64,000 nt of DNA. It comes from Pseudomonas grandcourensis (GTDB taxonomy: Bacteria > Pseudomonadota > Gammaproteobacteria > Pseudomonadales > Pseudomonadaceae). The stretch is from assembly GCF_039909015.1 (NCBI RefSeq), contig NZ_CP150919.1:6672501-6736500 (forward strand), in the 5' to 3' direction. The notes beneath the pieces were generated by a model. The model did no database searches. It saw only the letters and a program-made list of their open reading frames with translations, and was not told the origin of the DNA. Positions 25,645 to 35,114 of this stretch are shown piece after piece (the first letter of the stretch is position 1; every line of letters starts with the position of its first letter). A program made the position numbers and the translations under genes.

Positions 25645-28515
25645 TCAACTTGCGGCTTGCGCGTGCAGCAAGCCGGCTAACGTCTCGGCCTCGACCGGGC
25701 GGCTGATCAAATAGCCCTGCACTTCATCGCAGCGCTCGGCTTTCAGGAACTCAAGCTGTTCTTCCCGCTCCACCCCTTCCGCCACGACCTTCAGCTTCAG
25801 GCCGTGAGCCATGGCAATGATCGCCCGTGTGATCGCAGCATCCTCGGTACCCTCTCCCAACCCGCGGATAAAGGCCTGGTCGATTTTCACGTAATCCACC
25901 GGGATGCGCTTGAGGTAGCTCAGGGATGAGTAACCGGTGCCGAAATCATCAATGGCCAATTTCACCCCGAGATCACGCAACTGCTGGAAGGTTGCGATGA
26001 TGTGTTCGACGCTGTCCAGCAACTGGCTTTCGGTGAGCTCCAGCTCAAGCAGTTGCGGCGCCAGCCCGGTCTCTTCCAGCACCTGCCGCACCAGACTGAC
26101 CAGCTTGCCCTGGCGCAATTGATGCACCGACAGATTGACCGACACCCTAATCGCTTCAAGCCCCTGCCGTTGCCACTCACAGGCTTGCCAGCAGGCCTGA
26201 CGCAGCACGAACTCACCGATCGGGCCGATCAATCCGGTTTCTTCAGCCAGGCCGATGAAATCCCCCGGCGGCACGCGGCCCATAGTCGGATGATCCCAAC
26301 GCACCAAGGCTTCGGCGGCATTCAACCTGCCAGTGGCCAGGCACAGTTTCGGTTGGTAAAACACCTTCAGCTGTTTGTCTTCGATGGCTTTGCGCAGGTG
26401 GTTTTCCAGCTGTAAACGCTCCAGCGTGCTGGCTTGCAAGCTGTCGGTGTAAAACTGGAAATTATCGCCACCCAGGTGTTTGGCGTGCTGCATGGCCATG
26501 TTCGACTGACTGACCAACGCGGAAATTTCCCGGGCGCTGTCCGGCAACAAGCTGATGCCCATCGACGCGCTGACCACCAACTCATGCCCGTCAATAGTCA
26601 CGGGCAAACGCAACTTGCTCGCCAGACGCGTCGCCACCCGGGCCAGGCTCGAAAGGTTGCCGTAGGCGTTGAACAGCACCGCAAACTCATCACCGGAAAG
26701 GCGCGCGATGGTGTCTGCCTCAGGCAATGCATTCACCAGTCGCCGGGACATTTTCTGCAACAACTGGTCGGCGACTTCATGCCCCAGGCTGTCGTTGAGT
26801 TGCTTGAACCGATCGAGATTGATGTGCAGCAACGCCAGGCTGCGATAACCGCCCTGTCGCACTCGTTGATGAGCCTCGCTGAGTCGTTCGCGGAACATCG
26901 CGCGGTTGGCCAGACCGGTAAGTTCGTCATAATGGGTCAGATAGCGCATGCGCTCTTCGGATTCTCGGCGAGCCGATAGATCAGCGAAGAAGCCTACAAT
27001 ATGGCTTACATTTCCCCGGGTATCGCGCACGGCATTCAGTTGCAACCATTGCGGATACATCTCCCCGTTCTTGCGGGTCTCCACCAATTCGCCCTGCCAG
27101 CTGCCTTCCTGCTCCAGCGCTTGATGTATTGCGGCGTAATGCCGACGTGCATCGCGACTGCATGGCAACTCAACGACATTGCGTCCGATCATGTCGTCAA
27201 TGTCATAGCCCGTCACCCGACTGAAGGCTTGATTGATCGCGATCAGGACGTAGTTCGGATCGAAAATCACAATCCCTTCGCTGGCCGCCTCGAACACGGT
27301 CGCCGCCAGTTGCCGCTGCTCTTCCAGGCCTTTGCTGGCGCTGATGTCGCGGCGAGTGCCGACCATGCGAATCACCCGGCCGTTGTCGGCACGCTCAACT
27401 GCCCGCCCACGGTCCTCGATCCAGACCCAGTGGCCGTCGCCATGCCGCACGCGGTACTCGATCTGATAGTCCTCGGTGCGACCCTTCAAATGCTCGACCA
27501 GCGCCCTTTTCAGCGCAGGAAGATCCTCATGATGAAGGCGCGGCTTGAGGTGGCGCAGTAATGCCGTGACCTGCTCCGGCTCCAGGCCGAACAATTCCTG
27601 AATTTGCGTGTGATGGACTTCGTCGGTTTGCAGATTCCAGTCCCACAATCCCAACTCACTGGCCTTCAATGCCAGCGCCAGGCGCGCCTCACTCTTGCTC
27701 AGTGCCTGGTTGGCGGCGTCCAGTTCCAGGCTGCGCTGGGCGACCCGGTCTTCCAGGTCGACCTGGATCTCTCGCAACTCGTCCTCGGCACGTCGACGCT
27801 GCTCTATTTCCTTGGCCAGCTTCTGATTGAGCTGATCACTGCAGCTTTGCGCCTGCTGTAGATGCTCGATCAGTGCCTGATTCTGAAAACGTCGCATCAA
27901 GCCCCGATCGATCAATCGATTGACTTGCCAGGCAACCACATTCAATGCACCGAGCAGGATCAGCCCGAACCAGCCCCAACCGTGCTGCTGTTCGTCAGCT
28001 CCCCAAAACATATAGGCGATGGCCGGCAACAGGCAGGGCAAGGTGAATGACAGAAAGGCCGGCAAGCTGACCGCATAAGCCACACTGGCCGAGAGCGCCG
28101 CAGCACCGATGAGGCCGAAGACCCAGGCTTGCTGAATGAAGTTGTCGGCGGGAACCAGCGCGATGCCGGCACCGGCCAGGGTCAGTCCGGTGAGGCCGGA
28201 ACCCAGCAAAAACATCCGCCACCAAATGGGATGGGCCTGACGATTGGGAATGGCCGAATCGAAGGCTGCGACCTGAATTACCCGCAATGCCACCAATGAC
28301 AACAACCACACCAGCCAGACACTGACCAGGAAATAGCGCTGTGGGCTCCAGAGCAAACCGGCACAGACCAGGCCATTGATCAGCATGAACAACGTGGGCA
28401 GCAGCGAGCCTTGATACAGCAGGCGCGTGCGTTCGACCGCCATTTCCATGGCGTACTGTTTACGGATCTCCCGGGGCTCCACAGTGGGGCCCGACAGGTC
28501 GAAGCTGAGGGTCAT
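25645..28515 (-). CDS. Membrane-bound PAS-PAS-GGDEF-EAL c-di-GMP enzyme
   Basis: A 956-residue protein. Six or so membrane segments (about residues 40-210) are followed by a coiled coil, two PAS domains (about 270-395 and 400-515), a diguanylate cyclase domain with SGDEF at 607-611 and a phosphodiesterase domain with E735-A-L, then ELTESQLL and DDFGTGYSS. Both catalytic signatures are intact; no RxxD inhibitory site is seen five residues before SGDEF. The net activity (synthesis or breakdown of c-di-GMP) cannot be read from the sequence. The ATG at 28515 (MTLSFDLSG) is preferred to an earlier ATG at 28581, though its Shine-Dalgarno is weak. Its position before uvrD is like PA5442-PA5443. Confidence 0.9.
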   Translation of the reverse strand: MTLSFDLSGPTVEPREIRKQYAMEMAVERTRLLYQGSLLPTLFMLINGLVCAGLLWSPQRYFLVSVWLVWLLSLVALRVIQVAAFDSAIPNRQAHPIWWRMFLLGSGLTGLTLAGAGIALVPADNFIQQAWVFGLIGAAALSASVAYAVSLPAFLSFTLPCLLPAIAYMFWGADEQQHGWGWFGLILLGALNVVAWQVNRLIDRGLMRRFQNQALIEHLQQAQSCSDQLNQKLAKEIEQRRRAEDELREIQVDLEDRVAQRSLELDAANQALSKSEARLALALKASELGLWDWNLQTDEVHHTQIQELFGLEPEQVTALLRHLKPRLHHEDLPALKRALVEHLKGRTEDYQIEYRVRHGDGHWVWIEDRGRAVERADNGRVIRMVGTRRDISASKGLEEQRQLAATVFEAASEGIVIFDPNYVLIAINQAFSRVTGYDIDDMIGRNVVELPCSRDARRHYAAIHQALEQEGSWQGELVETRKNGEMYPQWLQLNAVRDTRGNVSHIVGFFADLSARRESEERMRYLTHYDELTGLANRAMFRERLSEAHQRVRQGGYRSLALLHINLDRFKQLNDSLGHEVADQLLQKMSRRLVNALPEADTIARLSGDEFAVLFNAYGNLSSLARVATRLASKLRLPVTIDGHELVVSASMGISLLPDSAREISALVSQSNMAMQHAKHLGGDNFQFYTDSLQASTLERLQLENHLRKAIEDKQLKVFYQPKLCLATGRLNAAEALVRWDHPTMGRVPPGDFIGLAEETGLIGPIGEFVLRQACWQACEWQRQGLEAIRVSVNLSVHQLRQGKLVSLVRQVLEETGLAPQLLELELTESQLLDSVEHIIATFQQLRDLGVKLAIDDFGTGYSSLSYLKRIPVDYVKIDQAFIRGLGEGTEDAAITRAIIAMAHGLKLKVVAEGVEREEQLEFLKAERCDEVQGYLISRPVEAETLAGLLHAQAAS

Positions 28516-28771
28516 AGGCGATGTTCTTGTTCTTATAATGATGAGCATGGGCCCGAAACTGCTCGGAGCATACACAAGCATTTGCCCGGACCAAACTGCT
28601 GCTGATCAATAAATCGCCAAATATTTCAGCCGCCGATGCCCCCGAAAACGCGGGAGGCACGCCCCGCCAACGCCCGCAGCCGATGACTGACCGGTCGTCC
28701 TTCGCATAACTTTCATCGGTTAAAGCAAAGCGGGGTTTGCCCGGTGTGTCGCGGCCCCCTAGAATGCCCCG

Positions 28772-30955
28772 ATGCGCGATGATCTCTCCCTTCTGCTGAA
28801 CTCCCTCAACGATGCCCAACGTCAGGCCGTAGCGGCCCCCGTGGGTCGTCAGTTGGTCCTGGCCGGTGCTGGTTCCGGTAAAACCCGAGTGCTGGTGCAC
28901 CGTATCGCCTGGTTGATCCAGGTCGAAAACGCCTCACTCCACTCCATCCTGTCGGTGACTTTCACCAACAAGGCCGCTGCCGAGATGCGCCAACGCATCG
29001 AACAGTTGATGGGTATCAACCCGGCCGGCATGTGGGTCGGCACCTTCCACGGCCTGGCGCACCGCCTTCTGCGGGCACACTGGCAGGAAGCGGGCTTGAG
29101 CCAGACCTTCCAGATTCTCGACAGCGATGACCAGCAGCGGCTGGTCAAGCGGGTGATCCGCGAACTCGGCCTGGACGAACAGCGCTGGCCGGCCCGTCAG
29201 GCCCAATGGTTCATCAACGGCCAGAAAGACGAAGGCCTGCGCCCGCAACACATCCAGGCCAGTGGTGACTTGTTCCTGGCGACCATGCGCGGCATCTATG
29301 AAGCCTACGAGGCCGCCTGCCTGCGTGCGGGCGTCATCGACTTCTCCGAATTGCTGCTGCGCGCCCTCGATCTGTGGCGCGATCACCCAGGCCTGCTCGC
29401 TCACTATCAAAAGCGCTTCCGGCACATCCTGGTGGATGAGTTCCAGGACACCAACGCCGTGCAATACGCCTGGTTGCGCCTGCTGGCCAAGGGTGGCGAC
29501 AGCCTGATGGTCGTAGGCGACGATGACCAGTCGATCTACGGCTGGCGCGGCGCGAAAATCGAGAACATCTACCAGTATTCCGAAGACTTCCCGGACGCCG
29601 AAACCATTCGCCTGGAGCAAAACTATCGCTCCACCGCCGGCATCCTGAAGGCTGCCAACGCCTTGATCGCCAACAACACCGGGCGCCTGGGCAAAGAGCT
29701 GTGGACAGACGGCGGCGACGGCGAAGCGATCAACCTGTACGCCGCCTTCAACGAGCACGACGAAGCACGTTACGTTGTCGAAACCATCGAAAGTGCGCTG
29801 AAAACCGGCTTGTCACGTAGCGATATCGCGATTCTGTACCGCTCCAACGCCCAATCTCGGGTTCTGGAAGAAGCCTTGCTGCGCGAGCGCATTCCCTACC
29901 GCATCTATGGCGGCCAACGCTTCTTCGAACGCGCCGAAATCAAAAACGCCATGGCTTACCTGCGGTTGCTCGAAGGTCGTGGCAACGACGCCGCGCTGGA
30001 ACGGGTGATCAACGTACCGGCCCGTGGCATCGGCGAGAAAACCGTCGAAGCGATCCGCGACCATGCGCGCCACAGCGATGTGTCGATGTGGGAAGCGATG
30101 CGCCAACTGGTGGCCAACAAAGGCCTGACCGGTCGTGCGGCCGGCGCCCTGGGCGCGTTTATCGAGCTGATCGAGAACCTCGCCGCCAAGTGCATGGAAA
30201 TGCCACTGCACCTGATGACCCAGACCGTCATCGAGCAGTCGGGGCTGATTGCCTATCACGAAGCGGAAAAAGGCGAGAAAGGCCAGGCCCGGGTAGAAAA
30301 CCTTGAGGAACTGGTCAGCGCCGCGCGCAACTTCGAAAACAGCGAAGAAGACGAAGAGCTGACGCCATTGGCAGCGTTCCTCGGTCACGCATCGCTGGAA
30401 GCCGGCGATACGCAGGCCGACGAGCACGAAGACAGCATTCAACTGATGACCCTGCACAGCGCCAAGGGCCTGGAATTCCCTTACGTGTTCCTGGTGGGCA
30501 TGGAAGAAGGCCTGTTCCCGCACAAGATGAGCCTGGAAGAGCCCGGTCGCCTTGAGGAAGAACGTCGTCTGGCCTACGTTGGCATCACCCGGGCCATGCA
30601 GAACCTGGTGATGACCTATGCCGAAACCCGACGCCTTTATGGCAGCGAGACCTACAACAAGGTGTCGCGCTTCGTACGCGAAGTTCCGAAAGGCCTGATT
30701 CAGGAAGTGCGGCTGTCCAACAGCGTCAGCCGTCCGTTTGGTGGCAACCAGTCGATGAGTGGCAGCAACCTGTTCAGCGGCAGCGAGATTCCGCAGACCG
30801 GCTTCAGCCTCGGCCAGACCGTACGCCACTCGGTGTTTGGCGATGGCGTGATCCTCAACTTCGAAGGCGCCGGGGCCCAGGCCCGGGTGCAGGTGAACTT
30901 CAGCGAAGGCAGCAAGTGGCTGATGCTGGGGTATGCCAAGCTGGAAGCAATCTAG
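28772..30955 (+). CDS. uvrD: DNA helicase II (UvrD)
   Basis: A 727-residue superfamily 1A 3'-5' helicase acting in nucleotide excision and mismatch repair. Motifs seen are Walker A AGAGSGKT (31-38), SVTFTNKAAAEMR, VDEFQDTN, GDDDQSIYGWRGA, LEQNYRS, LMTLHSAKGLEF and AYVGITRAMQ. The C-terminal tail has the Tudor-like VRHSVFGDGVILNFEG, through which UvrD binds partners. Length and order fit UvrD rather than Rep (about 670 residues, different tail). I do not see a LexA box before the start. The ATG sits 190 nt from the divergent GGDEF/EAL gene. Confidence 0.96.
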   Translation: MRDDLSLLLNSLNDAQRQAVAAPVGRQLVLAGAGSGKTRVLVHRIAWLIQVENASLHSILSVTFTNKAAAEMRQRIEQLMGINPAGMWVGTFHGLAHRLLRAHWQEAGLSQTFQILDSDDQQRLVKRVIRELGLDEQRWPARQAQWFINGQKDEGLRPQHIQASGDLFLATMRGIYEAYEAACLRAGVIDFSELLLRALDLWRDHPGLLAHYQKRFRHILVDEFQDTNAVQYAWLRLLAKGGDSLMVVGDDDQSIYGWRGAKIENIYQYSEDFPDAETIRLEQNYRSTAGILKAANALIANNTGRLGKELWTDGGDGEAINLYAAFNEHDEARYVVETIESALKTGLSRSDIAILYRSNAQSRVLEEALLRERIPYRIYGGQRFFERAEIKNAMAYLRLLEGRGNDAALERVINVPARGIGEKTVEAIRDHARHSDVSMWEAMRQLVANKGLTGRAAGALGAFIELIENLAAKCMEMPLHLMTQTVIEQSGLIAYHEAEKGEKGQARVENLEELVSAARNFENSEEDEELTPLAAFLGHASLEAGDTQADEHEDSIQLMTLHSAKGLEFPYVFLVGMEEGLFPHKMSLEEPGRLEEERRLAYVGITRAMQNLVMTYAETRRLYGSETYNKVSRFVREVPKGLIQEVRLSNSVSRPFGGNQSMSGSNLFSGSEIPQTGFSLGQTVRHSVFGDGVILNFEGAGAQARVQVNFSEGSKWLMLGYAKLEAI

Positions 30956-30997
30956 CCTTTCTGTGCTGGCCTTAACTGATCTTGGAGGCGCAAACAC

Positions 30998-31438
30998 ATG
31001 GGCACAGGCTTTTTTTCTTCCTGGACATTCTGGGCCCTGTTATCGGCGGCATTCGCGGCAATGACCGCCATTTTCGCGAAAATCGGCATTGAAAGCGTCA
31101 ATTCCGACTTCGCCACCCTGCTACGTACGATAGTGGTATTGGTCAGCCTGGCCTTGATTTTGTACGCCACGGGCCAATATCAGTCATTGGGATCGATCTC
31201 TGCGAAGAGCTACCTGTTCCTGCTGTTGTCGGGCCTTGCCACCGGTGCATCGTGGATCTGCTATTTCCGCGCACTCAAGGTCGGCCCGGCGTCACTGGTT
31301 GCCCCAGTGGACAAACTCAGCGTGGTGCTGGTGGCTGTTCTTGGCGTTGTCCTGCTGGGCGAAAAACTCGACCTGCGCCAATGGGGCGGAATCGGCCTGA
31401 TCACGGCCGGGGTTGTCTTGCTTGCCTTGCGCCGCTAG
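30998..31438 (+). CDS. EamA/DMT-family transporter, single-domain (half-size)
   Basis: A 146-residue membrane protein with about five hydrophobic segments, equal to one EamA repeat of the drug/metabolite transporter superfamily. ALKVGPASLVAPVDKLSVVL and LLGEKLDLRQWGGIGLITAG are typical of the second half of EamA pairs. Full-length members have two repeats, so this one must act as a homodimer or with a partner. The ATG has TTGGAGG upstream. It follows uvrD by 42 nt, so read-through is possible. The substrate is unknown. Confidence 0.88.
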   Translation: MGTGFFSSWTFWALLSAAFAAMTAIFAKIGIESVNSDFATLLRTIVVLVSLALILYATGQYQSLGSISAKSYLFLLLSGLATGASWICYFRALKVGPASLVAPVDKLSVVLVAVLGVVLLGEKLDLRQWGGIGLITAGVVLLALRR

Positions 31439-31617
31439 GCAAGCGTCCTACAAATCCTGTCCACTCATCTGACAGATCAAAGTCAAAAGGCCTTATTGCA
31501 CTGACTGGAGCTGAACACGACCTGTCAGGCAAAAGCCCGAAACACTCTGCCGCTAGCCAGTAACACTTCAGCTGTGCAACATGGCGCGCGTGCCTTCCAC
31601 AAATGGGAATTCCCTTT

Positions 31618-32496
31618 ATGAAACGTTTTCTTAGCATCGCCATGGCGTTGTGCATCGGCCTGACGATGAGTCTCGACGTCAATGCCGCCAAGCGCTTCGG
31701 TGGTGGCAAAAGCGCAGGCGCTGCGCCGACTCACCAAACCAGCCAGATGGCTCCTTCTTCTCCAGGCATGGGCGGCGCTGCGGCGACCGCTGGTGCTGCC
31801 GGTGCCGCTGGTGCCGCTGCCAAAGCCGGTGGCGCTTCGCGCTGGCTCGGCCCTCTGGCCGGTATCGCGGCCGGTGGCCTGCTGGCCTCCATGTTCATGG
31901 GTGGCGGCTTCCAGGGCATGCAGATCTTCGACATCCTGATCATGGCCGTCATTGCGTTCCTGGCCTTCCGCTTTATCGCCGCCCGTCGTCGCAAGCAGCA
32001 GGGGCAGTACGCTCCGGCCGGTCACGCGCCGATGCAACGTGAGGCGTTCGAACAAAAGCCTGCCGGCGGTTCGATCTTCGGTGGTTCGGCAGCGCCTGTT
32101 GCGGCTCGCCCGGTGATCAACGCGCCAGCCTGGTTCAACGAAAGTAACTTCGTCGAAGCGGCACGCAATCACTTCCAGTCCCTGCAACAGCACTGGGACG
32201 CCAACGAAATGGACAAGATCGCCGAGTTCGTGACCCCGCAAATGCTGGAGTTCCTCAAGCGTGAGCGTGCTGACCTGGGCGACGGTTTCCAGTCCACCTA
32301 CATTGATAACCTCAATGTACAGCTGGACGGTGTGGACGATCGCGCCGAAAAGACCATTGCCACCCTGACTTTCACTGGCGTGTCGAAAACCTCGCGTTTC
32401 GACCAGGGTGAAGTCTTCAGCGAAAGCTGGAACATGGAACGTGCACAAGGCGAAAACCAGCCTTGGCTGGTAGCTGGTATCCGCCAGAACGGCTGA
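31618..32496 (+). CDS. Tim44-like domain membrane protein
   Basis: A 292-residue protein. It has a signal-like N-terminus (MKRFLSIAMALCIGLTMSLD, cleavage near NA-AK), then a Gly/Ala-rich low-complexity stretch. Two hydrophobic segments (RWLGPLAGIAAGGLLASMF; DILIMAVIAFLAFRFIAA) and a Tim44-like lipid-binding domain (about 170-290, NESNFVEAARNHFQSLQQHW onward) follow. Proteins of this type in pseudomonads are of unknown function, probably attached to the inner membrane. The ATG at 31618 is preferred to one five codons earlier, because it starts the hydrophobic N-terminus. A strong terminator follows. Confidence 0.88.
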   Translation: MKRFLSIAMALCIGLTMSLDVNAAKRFGGGKSAGAAPTHQTSQMAPSSPGMGGAAATAGAAGAAGAAAKAGGASRWLGPLAGIAAGGLLASMFMGGGFQGMQIFDILIMAVIAFLAFRFIAARRRKQQGQYAPAGHAPMQREAFEQKPAGGSIFGGSAAPVAARPVINAPAWFNESNFVEAARNHFQSLQQHWDANEMDKIAEFVTPQMLEFLKRERADLGDGFQSTYIDNLNVQLDGVDDRAEKTIATLTFTGVSKTSRFDQGEVFSESWNMERAQGENQPWLVAGIRQNG

Positions 32497-32525
32497 TATC
32501 GCGTAGAGCTCCATCTGCTGTAAAC

Positions 32526-32553
32526 AAAACCCCAGCCCTGGCTGGGGTTTTCT
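32526..32553 (+). terminator. Rho-independent terminator after the Tim44-like gene
   Basis: AAAACCCCAGCC-CTG-GGCTGGGGTTTT, a 12-bp perfect inverted repeat with flanking A and T runs, begins about 30 nt past the stop. It can work in both directions. Confidence 0.93.
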
Positions 32554-32634
32554 ATTTCGCGGTTGCATCTATAGCAAGCTACTGTATAAACCGCCCCATA
32601 TAAACCGCGCCATACAAGCAAGAGGATCCCGGAC

Positions 32635-33042
32635 GTGGAAGAAATCATCGAACAACTGCGTGAAGCCAACGAACCGGTACCGGTCCCCTTGGAATTGCCC
32701 GACGAAGACCTGCTGGTCGAAATCGAAGAACAACTGTTCATCGACATTCCATTCGTCTTCAGAGAGTTTCTGCTGACCGTCAGCGACGTGGTCTACGGCA
32801 GCCTGGAACCGGTTACCGTGACCGACCCGCAATCCCACACCTACCTGCCCGACGTTGCCGCCAATGCCTGGGACGCTGGTGTCGATCGTAGCCTGATCCC
32901 GATCTGCCAGGTCGGTGACGACTACTATCTGGTCGAAGAAGACGGCACCGTGGTGCTTTGGCAGGCCGAAGAAGAGCTGATCGCCGAGGAAACCTGGGAG
33001 TCGGTGTGGCACTGGGCGCGGGACGTCTGGCTGGAAAGCTGA
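32635..33042 (+). CDS. SMI1/KNR4 (SUKH) family protein
   Basis: A 135-residue acidic protein starting at a GTG with GAGGAT upstream. The product opens MEEIIEQLREANEPVPVPLE, then LPDEDLLVEIEEQLFIDIPF, and later LIPICQVGDDYYLVEEDGTV. This is the SUKH pattern, with the central strand CQVGDDYYLV and the [I/L]xxxxW tail. SUKH proteins are often immunity partners of polymorphic toxins; this one stands alone without a toxin next to it and resembles the housekeeping version common in pseudomonads. Its function is unknown. Confidence 0.85.
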   Translation: MEEIIEQLREANEPVPVPLELPDEDLLVEIEEQLFIDIPFVFREFLLTVSDVVYGSLEPVTVTDPQSHTYLPDVAANAWDAGVDRSLIPICQVGDDYYLVEEDGTVVLWQAEEELIAEETWESVWHWARDVWLES

Positions 33043-33064
33043 CCCAGTCAACGCCGCTGGGTGG

Positions 33065-34828
33065 TCATTGCCCGGACGACTCCTTGTGATTGTCGAGGGT
33101 CTCCAGCAACGCCACCTGCATCCGCGTATGCATACGAATGAACCAGCGCCACAGCAGCGCCGCCACGGCGGCCGCGACCACGGCGATCAGTACCAGCAAC
33201 TTGTTGGTCGGCAGAATACTGGCCGACAAGGCTGCCAACAGCAAAAAGATCACCAGCAGCGACAGGATCGGGATCACTTCGGCGATCACCCGGCGCACTC
33301 GCTGCGTGTGGCGCCCGGCCATCTCCGGCTTCACGCCCATTTCCGCCAGCAACATCGACAGTGCCTTTAGCTTGCGGTACGCCGCGATCAAAAAAGGCAG
33401 CGATAACAGCAGTGCCCCACCCCAGATCAACGCCTTTTGCCAGCTCGGATCGCTGATCCAGCCTTGCAGGTAAGCCGACATGCGTTCGGCGAAGTACGCG
33501 CCCGAGAAGAAAATCGCGATCACCAGTGCCAGATTGACTCCCACCTGCAGCAAAATCCTGCGAATCATGGATGCCAGTAACGCGCCCTCACCCTGAGGCT
33601 GGATGCTGCGCAGCCATTCGCCATACATCCCCAACACCCGTCTCATGCGCTCTGGCATAGCGTCAGCGAGCTTGATCGACAATGGATCGGCCGCACGAAT
33701 CAGATAAGGCGTCAGCAAGGTCGTGATCACCGAAACCGCCACAGCCACGGGGTACAGAAAGTTGCTGGTGACCTGCAACGTCATGCCCAGTGCCGCGATG
33801 ATGAAAGAGAATTCGCCAATCTGTGAAAGACCCATCCCGACCCGCAGTGAGGTACGTCCATCATTGCCGGCGATAAATGCACCAAGGCCACAGGACAGCA
33901 TCTTGCCGAGCACCACGGCTACGGTGATTACGGCGATGGGCCAGGCGTACTGAAGCAGGATCGCAGGATCGAGCATCAGCCCAATGGCCACAAAGAAAAT
34001 CGCGCTGAAAAGATCGCGGACCGGCTCAATCAATCGTTCGATTTTCAGCAGTTGCCGGGACTCAGCCATGATCGCGCCGATCAGGAATGCCCCGAGGACC
34101 ATGCTGTATTCAAGCTTGACCACCAGCAGGCAGAAGCCAAAACACAGGCCCAGCACGGTGATCAGCAGCATTTCGTTGCTTTCGAATCTGGCGACGTAGG
34201 CCAGCAGCCGCGGCACCATCAGGATGCCGATGACCAACGCGACGATCATGAACAGCGACAGTTTGCCGACCGTGGAAAACACTTCGCCGGAGCTGACCGT
34301 ACCGCTGACCGCGATGCTGGACAGCAGCGCGATGATGCCGATGCCCAGAATGTCCTCGACGATCAGCACACCGAATATCAACTGGGCAAATCGCTCGTTC
34401 TTCAACTTCAGATCGTTGAGCGCCTTGACGATGATAGTGGTCGAGGAAATCGCCAGGATCGCGCCGAGGAACAGTGAGTCCATGGTGTTCCAGTCAAACC
34501 AGCGACCAATCTCGTAGCCGATCCAGATCATCAGCACGATTTCCAGGAATGCCGCGATGAATGCCGTGGCACCGACCTTGAACAACTTGCGCAGGCTGAA
34601 CTCCAGGCCCAGGCAGAACATCAGGAATATCACCCCGAGCTCGGCCAGGGTCTTGATGGTTTCTTCGTCGTGGATCAGGCCGAATGGCGGGGTGTGCGGG
34701 CCAATGATGAAGCCGGCGACGATGTACCCCAGTACCACCGGTTGTTTCAGGCGATGGAAAACCACGGTGACCACACCTGCGATCAACATGATCACTGCCA
34801 GATCCTGAATGAAACTGATGGCATGCAT
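33065..34828 (-). CDS. CPA2-family cation:proton antiporter (KefB-like), without TrkA domain
   Basis: A 587-residue inner-membrane protein with 12 or more membrane segments of the CPA2 Na+(K+)/H+ exchanger fold. It shows GYIVAGFIIGPHTPP, ELGVIFLMFCLGLEFSLRKL, GAILAISSTTIIVKALNDLK and FGVLIVEDILGIGIIALL. The C-terminus has two to three more hydrophobic segments but no Rossmann TrkA-N domain as in KefB/KefC. Transported ions are probably K+ or Na+ against H+. The ATG at 34828 (MHAISFIQD) has GGGAG 7 nt upstream; the frame is open far upstream but without coding features. Confidence 0.9.
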   Translation of the reverse strand: MHAISFIQDLAVIMLIAGVVTVVFHRLKQPVVLGYIVAGFIIGPHTPPFGLIHDEETIKTLAELGVIFLMFCLGLEFSLRKLFKVGATAFIAAFLEIVLMIWIGYEIGRWFDWNTMDSLFLGAILAISSTTIIVKALNDLKLKNERFAQLIFGVLIVEDILGIGIIALLSSIAVSGTVSSGEVFSTVGKLSLFMIVALVIGILMVPRLLAYVARFESNEMLLITVLGLCFGFCLLVVKLEYSMVLGAFLIGAIMAESRQLLKIERLIEPVRDLFSAIFFVAIGLMLDPAILLQYAWPIAVITVAVVLGKMLSCGLGAFIAGNDGRTSLRVGMGLSQIGEFSFIIAALGMTLQVTSNFLYPVAVAVSVITTLLTPYLIRAADPLSIKLADAMPERMRRVLGMYGEWLRSIQPQGEGALLASMIRRILLQVGVNLALVIAIFFSGAYFAERMSAYLQGWISDPSWQKALIWGGALLLSLPFLIAAYRKLKALSMLLAEMGVKPEMAGRHTQRVRRVIAEVIPILSLLVIFLLLAALSASILPTNKLLVLIAVVAAAVAALLWRWFIRMHTRMQVALLETLDNHKESSGQ

Positions 34829-34920
34829 GGCGTGAGGCTCCCTGGATGGTATTGCTCGATCCCCGGACGCAGGAAAAGTCTGATCGAACAGAACAAAAAT
34901 CGGAATTGCACGTAGGAAAT

Positions 34921-34942
34921 GCCCTTGAGGCAGGGCTTTTTG
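34921..34942 (+). terminator. Terminator-like hairpin in the antiporter/thioesterase gap
   Basis: GCCCT-TGAGGC-AGGGC followed by TTTTT lies in the 286-bp gap between the divergent antiporter and thioesterase genes, reading rightward. No coding region on that strand ends here, so it may close a short leader or small RNA. The stem has only five pairs. Confidence 0.4.
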
Positions 34943-35114
34943 CAGGGTAACACCGCGACTTCTGGCAGAAAGGCGGTGCAATATATGGAAACAGATCGAT
35001 CCGGCGTGACGGCGACCCTGCACCCGGCGTCCCGATAACTGTTGGTTTGAAAAAACCGCCGAGGCACCCGCAGAGGTGCATCCCTCAAACCTGGCCTTGA
35101 CCCGTGAGAATGCT

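Noticed and set aside
25506..25706. 66-codon plus-strand frame after the HexR operator
   Set aside because: No Shine-Dalgarno, no family resemblance, and it runs into the 3' end of the GGDEF/EAL gene.
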